This document shows, one piece after another, positions 1 to 8,382 of a stretch of DNA of 36,967 nt. Each line of letters begins with the position of its first letter. Positions within the stretch are counted from its first letter, which is position 1. Source of the stretch: an uncultured Collinsella sp. (GTDB lineage: Bacteria; Actinomycetota; Coriobacteriia; Coriobacteriales; Coriobacteriaceae); the NCBI GenBank assembly GCA_902496455.1, contig CABVAY010000022.1, positions 1 through 36,967 on the forward strand. Reading direction: 5' to 3'. A model generated the notes under the pieces. The model was not told the origin of the DNA and did not search any database. It saw nothing but the letters and a program-made list of their open reading frames with translations. A program made the translations under genes and the position numbers.

Positions 1-60
1 TCAACGATATGGCACCGTGGGGACACATGTATGTCAATCCTGGTCTAACAGAGCCAAACA

Positions 61-92
61 AAATGGGGACGCCCCGCAGGGAGTGTCCCCCA
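61..92 (-). terminator. Probable intrinsic terminator after the HAD gene (repeat-derived)
   Basis: Read on the minus strand, a GGGGAC...GTCCCC stem is followed by ATTTTGTTT, about 45 bases past the stop codon of the HAD gene. The flanking DNA (81-107) shares the words GGAGTGTCCC and CTGCCGGCA with the palindrome cluster at 12441-12563, so the terminator may be a copy of a dispersed repeat. Bases 1-60 hold no gene that I can support. Confidence 0.5.
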
Positions 93-134
93 GCTGCCGG
101 CAGAAAAGGAGCATCCCTAAGTGCCGAGCCGCAG

Positions 135-905
135 TTATAACAGTCCAAAGTGCTTCGCGGCGTTGTAGATCCCGTCGTCGTCCACGGCGGTCGTCACATA
201 GGTCGCCGCAGCCTTCACCGTGTCCTGCGCGTTGCCCATGGCCACGCTCGTGCCCACGGCGGAAAACATCGACAGGTCGTTCTCGCCATCGCCAAAGGCA
301 ATCGCCTCGCTCGCATCGACACCCAGGCGCTCCAGCGTCGCCGCCACGCCCAGGTCCTTACCACCGTTAGCGGGGATAATGTCGCAGAACAGGTCACACC
401 AGCGCGTAGTGAGCGAATGCGACACCGCATCGGTCACGATATGCTCGTCGGCCGGGTCCACAAAGGCGCAAAACTGGTAGACCGGTGCGTCAAACGCGTG
501 CTCAAACGGCTCCTCGTGGTAGACGATTCCCGCGTTGCTGCCGGCCGTCACCACGCGCTCGGACAGACGGTTCACAAACGAGTTCTCGCCCTGCATGCAC
601 AGCGAGTCGTAGCACCCCTGCGCCACCTGGTCCACAATCACCGCGACGTCGTCCGGATCGATCGGGCAGCTGCGATAAACGCCCTTGGCGTCAAAACAGT
701 GCTGGCCCGAAAGCGTAATGTACGCATCCCATCCCAAGTCGAGCAGCCAGTCCGGCATCTGGTAGGTCGGGCGGCCCGTGGCGATCACGCACGCGATCCC
801 CTGCTCGTGAAAGTTGTCGAGCACCTGCTGCGCCGACGCCGGAATCCGGTGGGTCTTAAAGCTCAGCAGCGTGCCGTCGATATCGAAAAACGCGGCTTTG
901 ATCAT
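135..905 (-). CDS. Cof-type HAD-IIB family phosphatase
   Basis: This 256-residue protein belongs to the haloacid dehalogenase superfamily, Cof subfamily, which are cytoplasmic Mg-dependent phosphatases usually acting on sugar phosphates or nucleotides. Motif I is DIDGT at residues 8-12, where the first Asp is the nucleophile. Motif II is around IATGRP (about 41-46). Motif IV is AFGDGENDLSM near residue 203. The segment between motifs II and IV is the type IIB cap. Length is normal for the family. The start codon lies 6 bases after the stop of the ABC-F gene, so the two are co-transcribed. The substrate cannot be read from the sequence. Family assignment is secure; the specific function is not. 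Confidence 0.9.
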   Translation of the reverse strand: MIKAAFFDIDGTLLSFKTHRIPASAQQVLDNFHEQGIACVIATGRPTYQMPDWLLDLGWDAYITLSGQHCFDAKGVYRSCPIDPDDVAVIVDQVAQGCYDSLCMQGENSFVNRLSERVVTAGSNAGIVYHEEPFEHAFDAPVYQFCAFVDPADEHIVTDAVSHSLTTRWCDLFCDIIPANGGKDLGVAATLERLGVDASEAIAFGDGENDLSMFSAVGTSVAMGNAQDTVKAAATYVTTAVDDDGIYNAAKHFGLL

Positions 906-911
906 CCTCGT

Positions 912-2771
912 CTACTCCTCGCCCTCGAGCTTCTCGCTCGCCTCGAGCCACGCCATCTCCAGCTCGTCCATGGCGGCGTGAGCCTCGTCGATCTTTGCCT
1001 GCTGCTCGCCGAGCGCCGTGTAGTTGGTGGGATCGACTTGGGCCATTGCTGCCTCGGCCTCCTCAACGCGGGCGCGCTGCGTCTCCATCTTGCGCTCGAG
1101 CGAACTCACCTCGCGGCGGAGCTTCTGGCGCTCGGCGTTGGACAGGCCGTTGGGCTGACCGCTCGACTTGGGCTTTTCGGCCGCAGCTGCCGCGGCACCG
1201 GTGTCAAACGTGCCGGTCTTGGCGCTCGGCGCGCCCACGGGCTCGCCCTCGGCGGTGGCGTTGCACAGGCGCAGGTACTGGTCCACGCCACCGGGCATAT
1301 GCGTCAGGTGGCCGTCGAGCAGCGCCCACTGCTGGTCGGTCACGCGCTCCATCAAAAAGCGGTCGTGCGTCACCAGGATCAGCGTGCCGGGCCAGCCGTC
1401 GAGCAGATCCTCGACAATCGCCAGCATGTCGGTATCCAGGTCGTTGCCGGGCTCGTCCAGGATGAGCACGTTGGGCTCGTCCAGGATTGTCAGTAGCAGC
1501 GACAGGCGACGGCGCTGGCCGCCCGAAAGATCGCCGATGCGACTCCAGAGCTGCTGCGTCGTAAAGCCCAGACGCTCGCAGAGCTTCTCGGGCGAAGTCT
1601 CCTTGCCGTCGATGACGTAGTACTTCTTATAGTTGCTGAGCACCTCTCGGATCGTGTCGCCCATGTAGGGTTCGAGCTCCTCGAGCTGCTGCGACAGCAC
1701 GCCAAAGCGCACTGTCTGGCCAATCTTCACGCGGCCGCGCGTGGGTTCAATCTTGCCCTGGATCACGCCGAGCAGCGTCGACTTGCCGGCACCGTTCTCG
1801 CCCAGCAGGCCATAGCGGTCGCCCGCACCAATGAGCCAGGTCACGTCAGAGAGCACCTGCTTGGGCGCGCCATCGGTATCCGCATAGCCGGCGTCCACGT
1901 CGACCACATCGATAACCTGCTTGCCCAGGCGGCTCACGGCTAGGCGCTTGAGCTCCAGCTCGTCACGCACGGGAGGCACGTCGGCGATCAGCTCACGAGC
2001 AGCCTCAACGCGAAACTTGGGCTTGGTGGAGCGCGCCTGGGCACCGCGGCTCAGCCACGCGAGCTCCTTGCGCGCCATGTTGCGACGACGCTCCTCGGTG
2101 ACGGCGGCCATGCGGTCGCGCTCCACGCGCTGCAGGATATATGCGGAGTAACCGCCCTCGAAGGGATCGACCTGGCCGTCGTGGACCTCCCACATACTGG
2201 TACAGACCTCGTCCAAGAACCAGCGGTCGTGCGTGACCACGAGCATCGCGCCCTGGCCGCGCTGCCAGCGGGCCTTTAAGTGACGCGCGAGCCAGTTGAT
2301 GGTGCGCATGTCCAGGTGGTTGGTGGGCTCGTCGAGCATGAGCACGTCGTAGTCGCCGATCAGCAGGCGCGCGAGGTCCACGCGACGGCGCTGGCCGCCC
2401 GAAAGCTCGCCCACCGTGCCCTCCCAGGGCACATCGCTAATAAGGCCGGCCAGAATCTGGCGCGTACGCGGGCTCGAGGCCCACTCGTATTCGGGCGTGT
2501 CACCGACGACGGCATGATGCACGGTGTCGGTATCGACCAGGTTATCCTTTTGGCCGAGCAATCCAATCGTCGTGTCGCGGCGGTGCGTCACGCGCCCGTC
2601 ATCGGGCTCCAGCGTGCCGGCGAGCACGCTCAGCAGCGTCGACTTGCCGTCGCCGTTTTTACCGACAATACCAATGCGGTCGCCCTCGCCCACGCCGAGC
2701 GTTACGCTATCGAAAATATGCTTGGTGGGAAACTCTAGGCTGACGGAATCGCATCCCAAAAGAATCGCCAT
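912..2771 (-). CDS. ABC-F family ATP-binding cassette protein (Uup-like)
   Basis: This 619-residue protein has two ABC ATPase domains and no membrane segment, the layout of ABC-F proteins that act on ribosomes rather than in transport. The Walker A motifs are GKNGDGKST and GENGAGKST. The signatures are LSGGQRRRVDLARLL and LSGGQRRRLSLLLTIL. The Walker B motifs end in DEPTNHLD and DEPGNDLD. A charged coiled-coil tail follows (about the last 75 residues), as in Uup. The reading frame is open for 38 further codons upstream, but I start at the ATG at 2771 because GAAGGAGC lies just before it and the next residues, MAILLGCDSVSLEF, are the usual ABC-F beginning. It is first gene of an operon with the HAD phosphatase. 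Whether it acts in translation quality control or antibiotic resistance is not visible. Confidence 0.92.
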   Translation of the reverse strand: MAILLGCDSVSLEFPTKHIFDSVTLGVGEGDRIGIVGKNGDGKSTLLSVLAGTLEPDDGRVTHRRDTTIGLLGQKDNLVDTDTVHHAVVGDTPEYEWASSPRTRQILAGLISDVPWEGTVGELSGGQRRRVDLARLLIGDYDVLMLDEPTNHLDMRTINWLARHLKARWQRGQGAMLVVTHDRWFLDEVCTSMWEVHDGQVDPFEGGYSAYILQRVERDRMAAVTEERRRNMARKELAWLSRGAQARSTKPKFRVEAARELIADVPPVRDELELKRLAVSRLGKQVIDVVDVDAGYADTDGAPKQVLSDVTWLIGAGDRYGLLGENGAGKSTLLGVIQGKIEPTRGRVKIGQTVRFGVLSQQLEELEPYMGDTIREVLSNYKKYYVIDGKETSPEKLCERLGFTTQQLWSRIGDLSGGQRRRLSLLLTILDEPNVLILDEPGNDLDTDMLAIVEDLLDGWPGTLILVTHDRFLMERVTDQQWALLDGHLTHMPGGVDQYLRLCNATAEGEPVGAPSAKTGTFDTGAAAAAAEKPKSSGQPNGLSNAERQKLRREVSSLERKMETQRARVEEAEAAMAQVDPTNYTALGEQQAKIDEAHAAMDELEMAWLEASEKLEGEE

Positions 2772-2841
2772 ATGCCCTGCTCCTTCGTAGAAATTCAACG
2801 TTGTCCATGATAGCAGCGAAAAGACGGGGCGCGCACGACAC

Positions 2842-2879
2842 AAAAAGGCGGGCCATCTCCCACAAGAGATGACCCGCCT
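2842..2879 (-). terminator. Intrinsic terminator of the pst operon
   Basis: A 14-bp stem with one mismatch (arms 2846-2859 and 2866-2879, six-base loop) is followed on the minus strand by a run of five T. It lies 55 bases after the pstB stop and separates pst from the ABC-F operon, whose own promoter must lie in 2772-2841. Confidence 0.85.
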
Positions 2880-2934
2880 CTCCAATCAGTCCCGCGGCAA
2901 CCGTGGCCGCCGCGGGCCTCAAGCATGTCCCGGA

Positions 2935-3807
2935 CTAGGAGAACATGCCGGTGAGGTAATCATTCAGCCGCTTGTCCTTGGGCCGTTGGAAAATCTCGTC
3001 AGTCTCGTCGTATTCGACCATATCGCCCATGTAGAAGAACGCCGTGCGGTTGGACACACGCGATGCCTGCTCCATGTTGTGCGTCACGATGACGATGGCG
3101 CGCTCGGCCACAATCGACGACATGAGGTCCTCGATCGCCAGCGTCGAGATGGGATCGAGCGCCGAGCAGGGCTCGTCGAACAGAATCACGTCGGGGTTGA
3201 GCGCCAGCGTGCGCGCGATGCACAGGCGCTGCTGCTGACCACCCGAAAGCGCATAGGCGCTCTTGTCGAGCTTGTCCTTGACCTCGTCCCACAGCGCCGC
3301 GCCGCGTAAGCTTTCCTCGACCATGCGGTCGAGCTCGTCACGGTCGGTGATGCCGTGGCGCTTGGGCGCAAACGTGATGTTGTCGCGAATGGACTTGCGG
3401 AACGGGTTGGGCTGCTGGAACACCATGCCAATGGAACGGCGCAGCTCGTAGGTGTTTTCGGTCTTGGTGTTCACGTTGCGCCCGCGATAGTTGATCTCGC
3501 CCTCCACGCGGCAGCCGCGAATCTCGCGATTCATGAGGTTGAGGCTACGCAAGAAGGTCGACTTACCGCAGCCCGAAGGCCCAATGAGCGCCGTGATCTC
3601 GCCCTTGTGGAAGTCGAGCGACGTATTGTGCAGTGCATGGTGGTCGCCATAGTACACGTTGACGTCCTTGGTGGAGAGCACGACCTCGTCGCTCACGGCC
3701 TTGCCGCTCACGCGCACGCGCTTCTCGCTCTCCCCCACGCTCGACAGGAAGTCCCGGGTGTCGGACGATGCCGCTTCGGTTGCGGGCGTTACATTCATCT
3801 CGCTCAT
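2935..3807 (-). CDS. pstB: Phosphate ABC transporter ATP-binding protein PstB
   Basis: PstB hydrolyses ATP to drive phosphate import through PstC-PstA from the cytoplasmic face. The Walker A motif is IGPSGCGKST, the signature is LSGGQQQRLCIARTLA, and the Walker B/D-loop is FDEPCSALDPIST, all typical PstB forms. The protein has 290 residues. About 45 residues of polar sequence precede the ABC core, so it is slightly longer than the usual 250-260. The ATG overlaps the pstA stop in an ATGA, with AAGGA upstream, which points to translational coupling. A second in-frame ATG three codons later is a possible alternative start. No phoU gene follows; a terminator comes next. Confidence 0.96.
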   Translation of the reverse strand: MSEMNVTPATEAASSDTRDFLSSVGESEKRVRVSGKAVSDEVVLSTKDVNVYYGDHHALHNTSLDFHKGEITALIGPSGCGKSTFLRSLNLMNREIRGCRVEGEINYRGRNVNTKTENTYELRRSIGMVFQQPNPFRKSIRDNITFAPKRHGITDRDELDRMVEESLRGAALWDEVKDKLDKSAYALSGGQQQRLCIARTLALNPDVILFDEPCSALDPISTLAIEDLMSSIVAERAIVIVTHNMEQASRVSNRTAFFYMGDMVEYDETDEIFQRPKDKRLNDYLTGMFS

Positions 3808-4730
3808 TCGGCCGTCATCCTTCTTGCCAGTTGCTTGCCCACGATACGGGCGACTACGTTAAACAGCAGCACGCAAATCATCAGCAGTGCAGCGGTGCCC
3901 CAGACGATCTGCTGGGCCTCGGGGCTGCCCTCGCCATAGATCTTGTAGATGTGCACGGCGAGCGACTCGCCGGGACGGAACACGTTCCAAGCGCAGGTGG
4001 GGCTCGACAGGTTAAAGCTCAAGAAGTTCAGGCGAACCGGCGAGCTCATACCCGAGGTAAAAAGCAGTGCTGCGGCCTCGCCAAACACGCGGCCGGCCGA
4101 AAGCACGATGCCGGTCACGATAGCGGGCATGGCCTCGGGAATCAGGATGTGCAGCGTGGCCTCCCAGCGGGTGAGGCCCATGGCCAGGCACGCATCGCGC
4201 TGGGCCTGCGGCACGTCCTCGAGCGCCTGCTGGATCACGCGCACCAGAATGGGGATATTGAACATGGTGAGCGCGACGGCGCCGGAGATGATGGAGTACT
4301 TCCAGCCCAGCTGCACCGAGAACACCAGAAAACCGAACATGCCGACAACGATGGAAGGCAGCGAGGACAGCGTCTCGATGGCGGTGGAGGCAATGTCGCG
4401 GACGGGTCCGTCGGGTGCGTACTCAACCAAAAAGACCGCGCCACCCAGGCTGATGGGCACCGAGATGATCAGGGTGATCAGCAGCAGGTAGAACGAGTCG
4501 AACAGCTGGTAGAGCACGCCGCCCTGCGTTCCGTTGGCGCGCGACGGCTCCGTGAGAAAGCCCGGCTGGAACAGCGTCGAGATGCCCTCGAACAGGATAT
4601 AGGCCACCATGGAGACGACGATGAGCATGACGATGGCGACGATCGCCGTCAACACGCCCGTGGCGAAGCGGTCCTGCTTTTGGACACGCCCGAGCCTCGC
4701 CTCGTCGATGTGGATACGCGTGCTAGCCAC
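3804..4730 (-). CDS. pstA: Phosphate ABC transporter permease PstA
   Basis: PstA is one of the two permeases forming the phosphate channel in the cytoplasmic membrane. The 308-residue protein has about six hydrophobic segments and the cytoplasmic coupling loop LTRWEATLHILIPEAMPAI, which contacts PstB. There is no ATG start: I prefer GTG at 4730, which has AAGGGGGCGAAGG just upstream and overlaps the pstC stop by 8 bases. A TTG at 4754 would add eight residues. The frame ends in the ATGA overlap with pstB. Confidence 0.93.
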   Translation of the reverse strand: MASTRIHIDEARLGRVQKQDRFATGVLTAIVAIVMLIVVSMVAYILFEGISTLFQPGFLTEPSRANGTQGGVLYQLFDSFYLLLITLIISVPISLGGAVFLVEYAPDGPVRDIASTAIETLSSLPSIVVGMFGFLVFSVQLGWKYSIISGAVALTMFNIPILVRVIQQALEDVPQAQRDACLAMGLTRWEATLHILIPEAMPAIVTGIVLSAGRVFGEAAALLFTSGMSSPVRLNFLSFNLSSPTCAWNVFRPGESLAVHIYKIYGEGSPEAQQIVWGTAALLMICVLLFNVVARIVGKQLARRMTAE

Positions 4731-5631
4731 GAGCCTTCGCCCCCTTGCGGCCAATGAGATGGATAATCAGGATGAAGATGAGACTCATGCCCATCAGCAG
4801 CAGGCCGAGCGCCCACAGAACATCGTCTTGGGCCGAGCCCTCGGCATAGACTGCCATGGACGTGGTGAGCGTGGTGGTGATGGTCGAAGCCGGCGACAGC
4901 AGCGACGTCGGCATGGCCTCGATGCCGCCGATGACCATGCGCACGGCGAGCGTCTCGCCAAAGGCGCGGGTCATGCCCAAGATAACCGCGGTCATGAGCG
5001 ACGGCATGGCGGACTTGAGCACCACGTGCCAGATGGTCTGCCAGCGGGTGTAGCCCAGCGCGAGCGAGCCCTGGCGGTAGCCGTCGGGCACGGCGCGCAG
5101 GCCATCGACCGAAAGCGTGGTCATGGTCGGCAGGATCATGACGGCCAGCACGATGGCGCCGGGCAAGATGCCCAGGCCCGTGCTCACGTGGAAAACGCTC
5201 TTCATAAGACCGACGACCACGTGAAAACCGATCAGGCCAAAGACGACCGAGGGGATGCCGGTCAAAAGCTCAATGAGCGGCTGAAAGATCTTAGAGCCAA
5301 ACTTAGGGCTAATCTCGACCGCAAAGATGGCAGAGCCGATGGCGATGGGCAGCGCGATAAGCGTGGAGAGCACCATGACCGCAAACGAGGTGACGATCAG
5401 GGGCAGGGCGCCGGTATAGGGCAGGCCGTTTTCGGCTGTGTTGGCCAGGTCCCACTTGGTGCCGGTGAAAAACTCGACGACCGAGACGCCGTCCTTGACA
5501 AAAGCCGAGAGGCCCTTTTGGGCGACCATAAAGATGAGCGCGGCAACGACAAGCGTCACGAGCGCTACGCACGCGCCCGTGACGCCCAGGCCCACGTTCT
5601 CAAGGTCGCGCTTTGGCAGCTGTTTTGCCAT
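4723..5631 (-). CDS. pstC: Phosphate ABC transporter permease PstC
   Basis: PstC is the partner permease of PstA. The 302-residue protein has a hydrophobic segment near residues 15-38, five further membrane spans, and the coupling loop YTRWQTIWHVVLKSAMPSL. Length is normal. The ATG at 5631 is preceded by GGAAAGG. It follows pstS by 24 bases and overlaps pstA, so all four genes form one transcript in the common order S-C-A-B. Confidence 0.95.
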   Translation of the reverse strand: MAKQLPKRDLENVGLGVTGACVALVTLVVAALIFMVAQKGLSAFVKDGVSVVEFFTGTKWDLANTAENGLPYTGALPLIVTSFAVMVLSTLIALPIAIGSAIFAVEISPKFGSKIFQPLIELLTGIPSVVFGLIGFHVVVGLMKSVFHVSTGLGILPGAIVLAVMILPTMTTLSVDGLRAVPDGYRQGSLALGYTRWQTIWHVVLKSAMPSLMTAVILGMTRAFGETLAVRMVIGGIEAMPTSLLSPASTITTTLTTSMAVYAEGSAQDDVLWALGLLLMGMSLIFILIIHLIGRKGAKARG

Positions 5632-5655
5632 TGCAAACCTTTCCGGGGCGATTAC

Positions 5656-6597
5656 TTATTTAGCAGAGACCTTGCCGCTGGCGTCCTTGACGACCTTCAT
5701 GGCAGAGACGGGGATGAAGCCCTGCTCCTCGACGAGCTTGCCCTGGACGTCGTCGGAAAGCATGAACTCCAGGAAGGCCTTGGTGGCCTCGTCGGCGTCC
5801 TTGGAGCAGTACATGTGCTCGGTAGCCCAGATCTTGAAGGAGTCATCAGTGACATTCTTGCTCTTGGGCTCGACGCCCTCGACCTTGATGGCGTTGAACT
5901 TGGAGTCATCGAAGTGCGAGAAGTCGAGGTAGGAGATGGCGTTATCGGTGCTGCCCATCTGAGTCTGGACGTCGCCGGACTTGTCGAGCTCGGCGTCGCC
6001 CTTAAAGTCGACGGTCTCGTCGCCAAAGACGGCGGCCTCGAAGGTGGCGCGGGTACCGGAGCCGGCCTTGCGGTTGAGGACGACGATGGTGGCGTCGTCG
6101 CCGCCGACCTCCTTCCAGTTGGTAATCTGACCGGAGAAGATACCCTTGAGCTGCTCGAGGGACAGGTCGTCGACCTTGACGTTCTTGGAGACGACGGGGC
6201 CCATGCCCACGACGGCGACCTCGTGGTCGACGAGGTTCTTGACCTGATCGGCCTCAAGCTTGGTCTCGGCGAAGACGTCGGAGTTGCCGATGGTGACGGT
6301 GCCGGCGGCGACAGCGGTCAGGCCCTTGCCCGAACCGTTACCCGAGCCGGAAACGGAGACATCGGGGTTGGCGTCCATGAACTTCTCGGCAGCGGCCTCG
6401 ACGAGAGCCTGGAACGAAGAGGCGCCGTCGTAGGTCACCTCGCCGGAGACGGACTCGGCAGTAGCAGCGGCGCTACCCTTGTCGGCGGCGTCGGATGCGC
6501 CGGAGCCGCCGCACCCAACGAGACCGAGACCGACGATGCTGGCAAGACCACCAGCGAGGCCGAGGAACTGACGACGAGAATAAGCCTGATCGAGCAT
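5656..6597 (-). CDS. pstS: Phosphate-binding lipoprotein PstS, with a Tat-like signal
   Basis: PstS captures phosphate outside the membrane and delivers it to PstC-PstA. The 313-residue protein begins with SRRQFLGLAG, a twin-arginine-like signal, then a hydrophobic stretch and a lipobox ending LVGC, with the Cys near residue 29. The mature part has the phosphate-loop features of PstS: SGNGSGKG, TIGNSDVF and GSGTRATFE. The frame is open 30 codons further upstream, but the ATG at 6597 has AAAGGAAG before it and starts the signal peptide directly. It is the first gene of the pst operon. Tat export would mean that it folds in the cytoplasm before export, but a Sec lipoprotein with a chance RR is possible. 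Confidence 0.95.
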   Translation of the reverse strand: MLDQAYSRRQFLGLAGGLASIVGLGLVGCGGSGASDAADKGSAAATAESVSGEVTYDGASSFQALVEAAAEKFMDANPDVSVSGSGNGSGKGLTAVAAGTVTIGNSDVFAETKLEADQVKNLVDHEVAVVGMGPVVSKNVKVDDLSLEQLKGIFSGQITNWKEVGGDDATIVVLNRKAGSGTRATFEAAVFGDETVDFKGDAELDKSGDVQTQMGSTDNAISYLDFSHFDDSKFNAIKVEGVEPKSKNVTDDSFKIWATEHMYCSKDADEATKAFLEFMLSDDVQGKLVEEQGFIPVSAMKVVKDASGKVSAK

Positions 6598-6707
6598 GAT
6601 CTTCCTTTCATACATGCGAATCGCGGGCACCCTGCCCGCTTTGCTGTTTGGAAAGATACGACCCCGATCGGGTAGCGCCCGCGCCAACTGCGGTTTCTTA
6701 CGGGCAT

Positions 6708-6737
6708 TTGATAGACCCTTACCGCAAGCTCTGTCCA
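6708..6737 (-). promoter_or_regulatory. pstS: Candidate pstS promoter
   Basis: On the minus strand TGGACA (6732-6737) and TATCAA (6708-6713) are 18 bases apart, about 110 bases upstream of pstS. Two TAAG-containing words, CGGTAAG and CCGTAAG, lie about two helical turns apart around this site and could be a response-regulator (PhoP-type) site. A 7-bp hairpin at 6623-6639 lies in the leader. All of this is inference from motif shape. Confidence 0.3.
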
Positions 6738-6800
6738 GCCTTTACAAACGGATAACAATCCAGCGCCGAGCATGGCGCACCTTTTACACCAATAAAAACA

Positions 6801-6869
6801 AAGTTGCGGTGAAATAGTTCCTGCTTGGCCATCAAATGGCCCATTCTAGGAACTATTCCACCGCAACTT
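6801..6869. repeat. TTGCGGTG-family long palindrome, copy 1
   Basis: The arms at 6801-6822 and 6848-6869 pair over 22 bp with one mismatch. The loop contains its own 6-bp hairpin (GGCCAT at 6827-6832, ATGGCC at 6836-6841). It lies 22 bases past the M20 dipeptidase stop. Related palindromes are at 10078-10140 and 15571-15637. It may act as a terminator for the dipeptidase gene, but no T-run follows directly. The rest of the 6598-6890 gap holds the pstS leader and promoter. Confidence 0.85.
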
Positions 6870-6890
6870 AGATTGGGAAACCGCGAGACC

Positions 6891-8327
6891 TTAAAGCTCT
6901 AATTCATTCAAACGGAGGATCGCAACAATATAGATCTTGAGCGCCTGCTTGAGCTGTTCCTCGTTGGCGCACTCGTTGGGGCCGTGCATCTGGCCGCCCC
7001 ATGCGGGCAGCTCAAGGCCGGTCTCCTCGGGGCCAAACGACACGGCGCGGGCAAAGTTGCGCGCATACGTGCCGCCGCCCATGGCAAAGGGCTCAGCATG
7101 CTTGCCCGTAAACTCGTTATAGGTATCAATAAGCGCCTTCACGGCCGAATCGTCGGCAGACACCGAGAACGGCACCTTAGCGCGACCCAGCTGGCACGTC
7201 ACGCCAAAACGGCCCACGAGCGGCTCGAGCTGCTCGCGGATGGTATCGGCACTGGTGCTATCGGGGAAGCGCACGTCGATGACCTGCTCAATATGGCCAT
7301 CCGCCACGCGGATGACGCCAGCGTTGCAGGTAAGCGGGCCAAACGCCGGACTCGTCGCATCGATACCCAGGCCGCGGCCATAGGCATCCGCATGCACAAA
7401 GGCCAGGAACTTGACGAACTCGTGCTCGGCAGGCGTCAGCAGGCGCTCATCGCGTGCACCAAACGCGTCCTCGGCCTCGCGCAGATACGCCACGATCAGG
7501 CCGACGGCGTTGATGGTGCCCTCAGGCATCGAAGCGTGGCCGCCAATACCGTGGGCGAAAATCTGCGCATGCCCGTTATCAAGCGCCGTGATCTCCAGGC
7601 GGTCGACGTTCTCAACGGGCGCCGGCAGCTCATCGGCGGCAATCGCAAGCTCGCAGATGGACTGCGACGGAATGGCATTGCTCGCCTCGGAGCCGCACCA
7701 CGACACGATGCGCCCGCCGTCGATCTTGGGGCTCACGAACGTCGCCCCAAACTGGCCCTTCTCGGCATTGCAGACCGGGAACTCGGCATCGGGCGTAAAC
7801 AGAAAGTCGGGATTCGCGTAGTTCTCCAGATAATGGTGAACGTCGGACATGCCCACTTCCTCATCGCAGCCCAGCAGCGCGCGGAAGGTGTAGCGCGGAA
7901 CGATGCCGTGCTTGAGCAGGTAGGCGCCGGCGTAGAGCGACAGCACGGCCGGACCCTTGTCGTCGATCACGCCGCGGCCGAGCAGCCAGCCCTCGCGACG
8001 CTCCATCGCAAACGGGTCGGTGTTCCAGCCGGGGCCGGCGGGAACCACGTCCACGTGGCAGATAGTCGCGAGCTGTTTGTCGCCGCGGCCCGGGATATCG
8101 GCGATTCCCACATAGCCCTCGTCATCGCTCGTCTGGTAGCCGAGCTTTTGCGCGATACCGAGCGCGCAATCGAGCGCATCACGGACCGGGCGGCCAAACG
8201 GCGCGCCGGGCTCCGCATCGGCAGAAACTGCCACGGACGGATAACTCACCAACTGCTCGATATCGGCGACGACATCCTCCCAGACCTCGTCGACATACTC
8301 GGTAACGCTCTGCTCCACCTGATTCAT
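6891..8327 (-). CDS. M20 family dipeptidase (PepV/Sapep-like)
   Basis: This 478-residue protein is a di-zinc peptidase of the M20 family, closest in layout to the PepV/Sapep dipeptidases that cleave short peptides in the cytoplasm. Visible metal and catalytic residues are His91 and Asp93 (ICHVDVVPAG), Asp123 (IDDKGP), Glu156-Glu157 (CDEEVG) and Asp179 (TPDAEFP). The internal lid domain and a late His (GGQMHGPNE) also fit. The frame is open 65 codons upstream, but the ATG at 8327 has a near-perfect AAGGAGG before it. It follows the HAD phosphatase gene on the same strand by 55 bases and may share its transcript. Substrate range is not visible. Confidence 0.9.
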   Translation of the reverse strand: MNQVEQSVTEYVDEVWEDVVADIEQLVSYPSVAVSADAEPGAPFGRPVRDALDCALGIAQKLGYQTSDDEGYVGIADIPGRGDKQLATICHVDVVPAGPGWNTDPFAMERREGWLLGRGVIDDKGPAVLSLYAGAYLLKHGIVPRYTFRALLGCDEEVGMSDVHHYLENYANPDFLFTPDAEFPVCNAEKGQFGATFVSPKIDGGRIVSWCGSEASNAIPSQSICELAIAADELPAPVENVDRLEITALDNGHAQIFAHGIGGHASMPEGTINAVGLIVAYLREAEDAFGARDERLLTPAEHEFVKFLAFVHADAYGRGLGIDATSPAFGPLTCNAGVIRVADGHIEQVIDVRFPDSTSADTIREQLEPLVGRFGVTCQLGRAKVPFSVSADDSAVKALIDTYNEFTGKHAEPFAMGGGTYARNFARAVSFGPEETGLELPAWGGQMHGPNECANEEQLKQALKIYIVAILRLNELEL

Positions 8328-8382
8328 GGACGACCTCCTTACCAATGAGCGACGGGTACGCCCGTCCCTCACATTACGTCTA

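Noticed and set aside
4609..6675. A 688-codon open frame antisense to pstC and pstS
   Set aside because: Its sequence is rich in D, G, H and R in a pattern typical of reversed GC-rich coding DNA; the pst genes on the other strand are certain.
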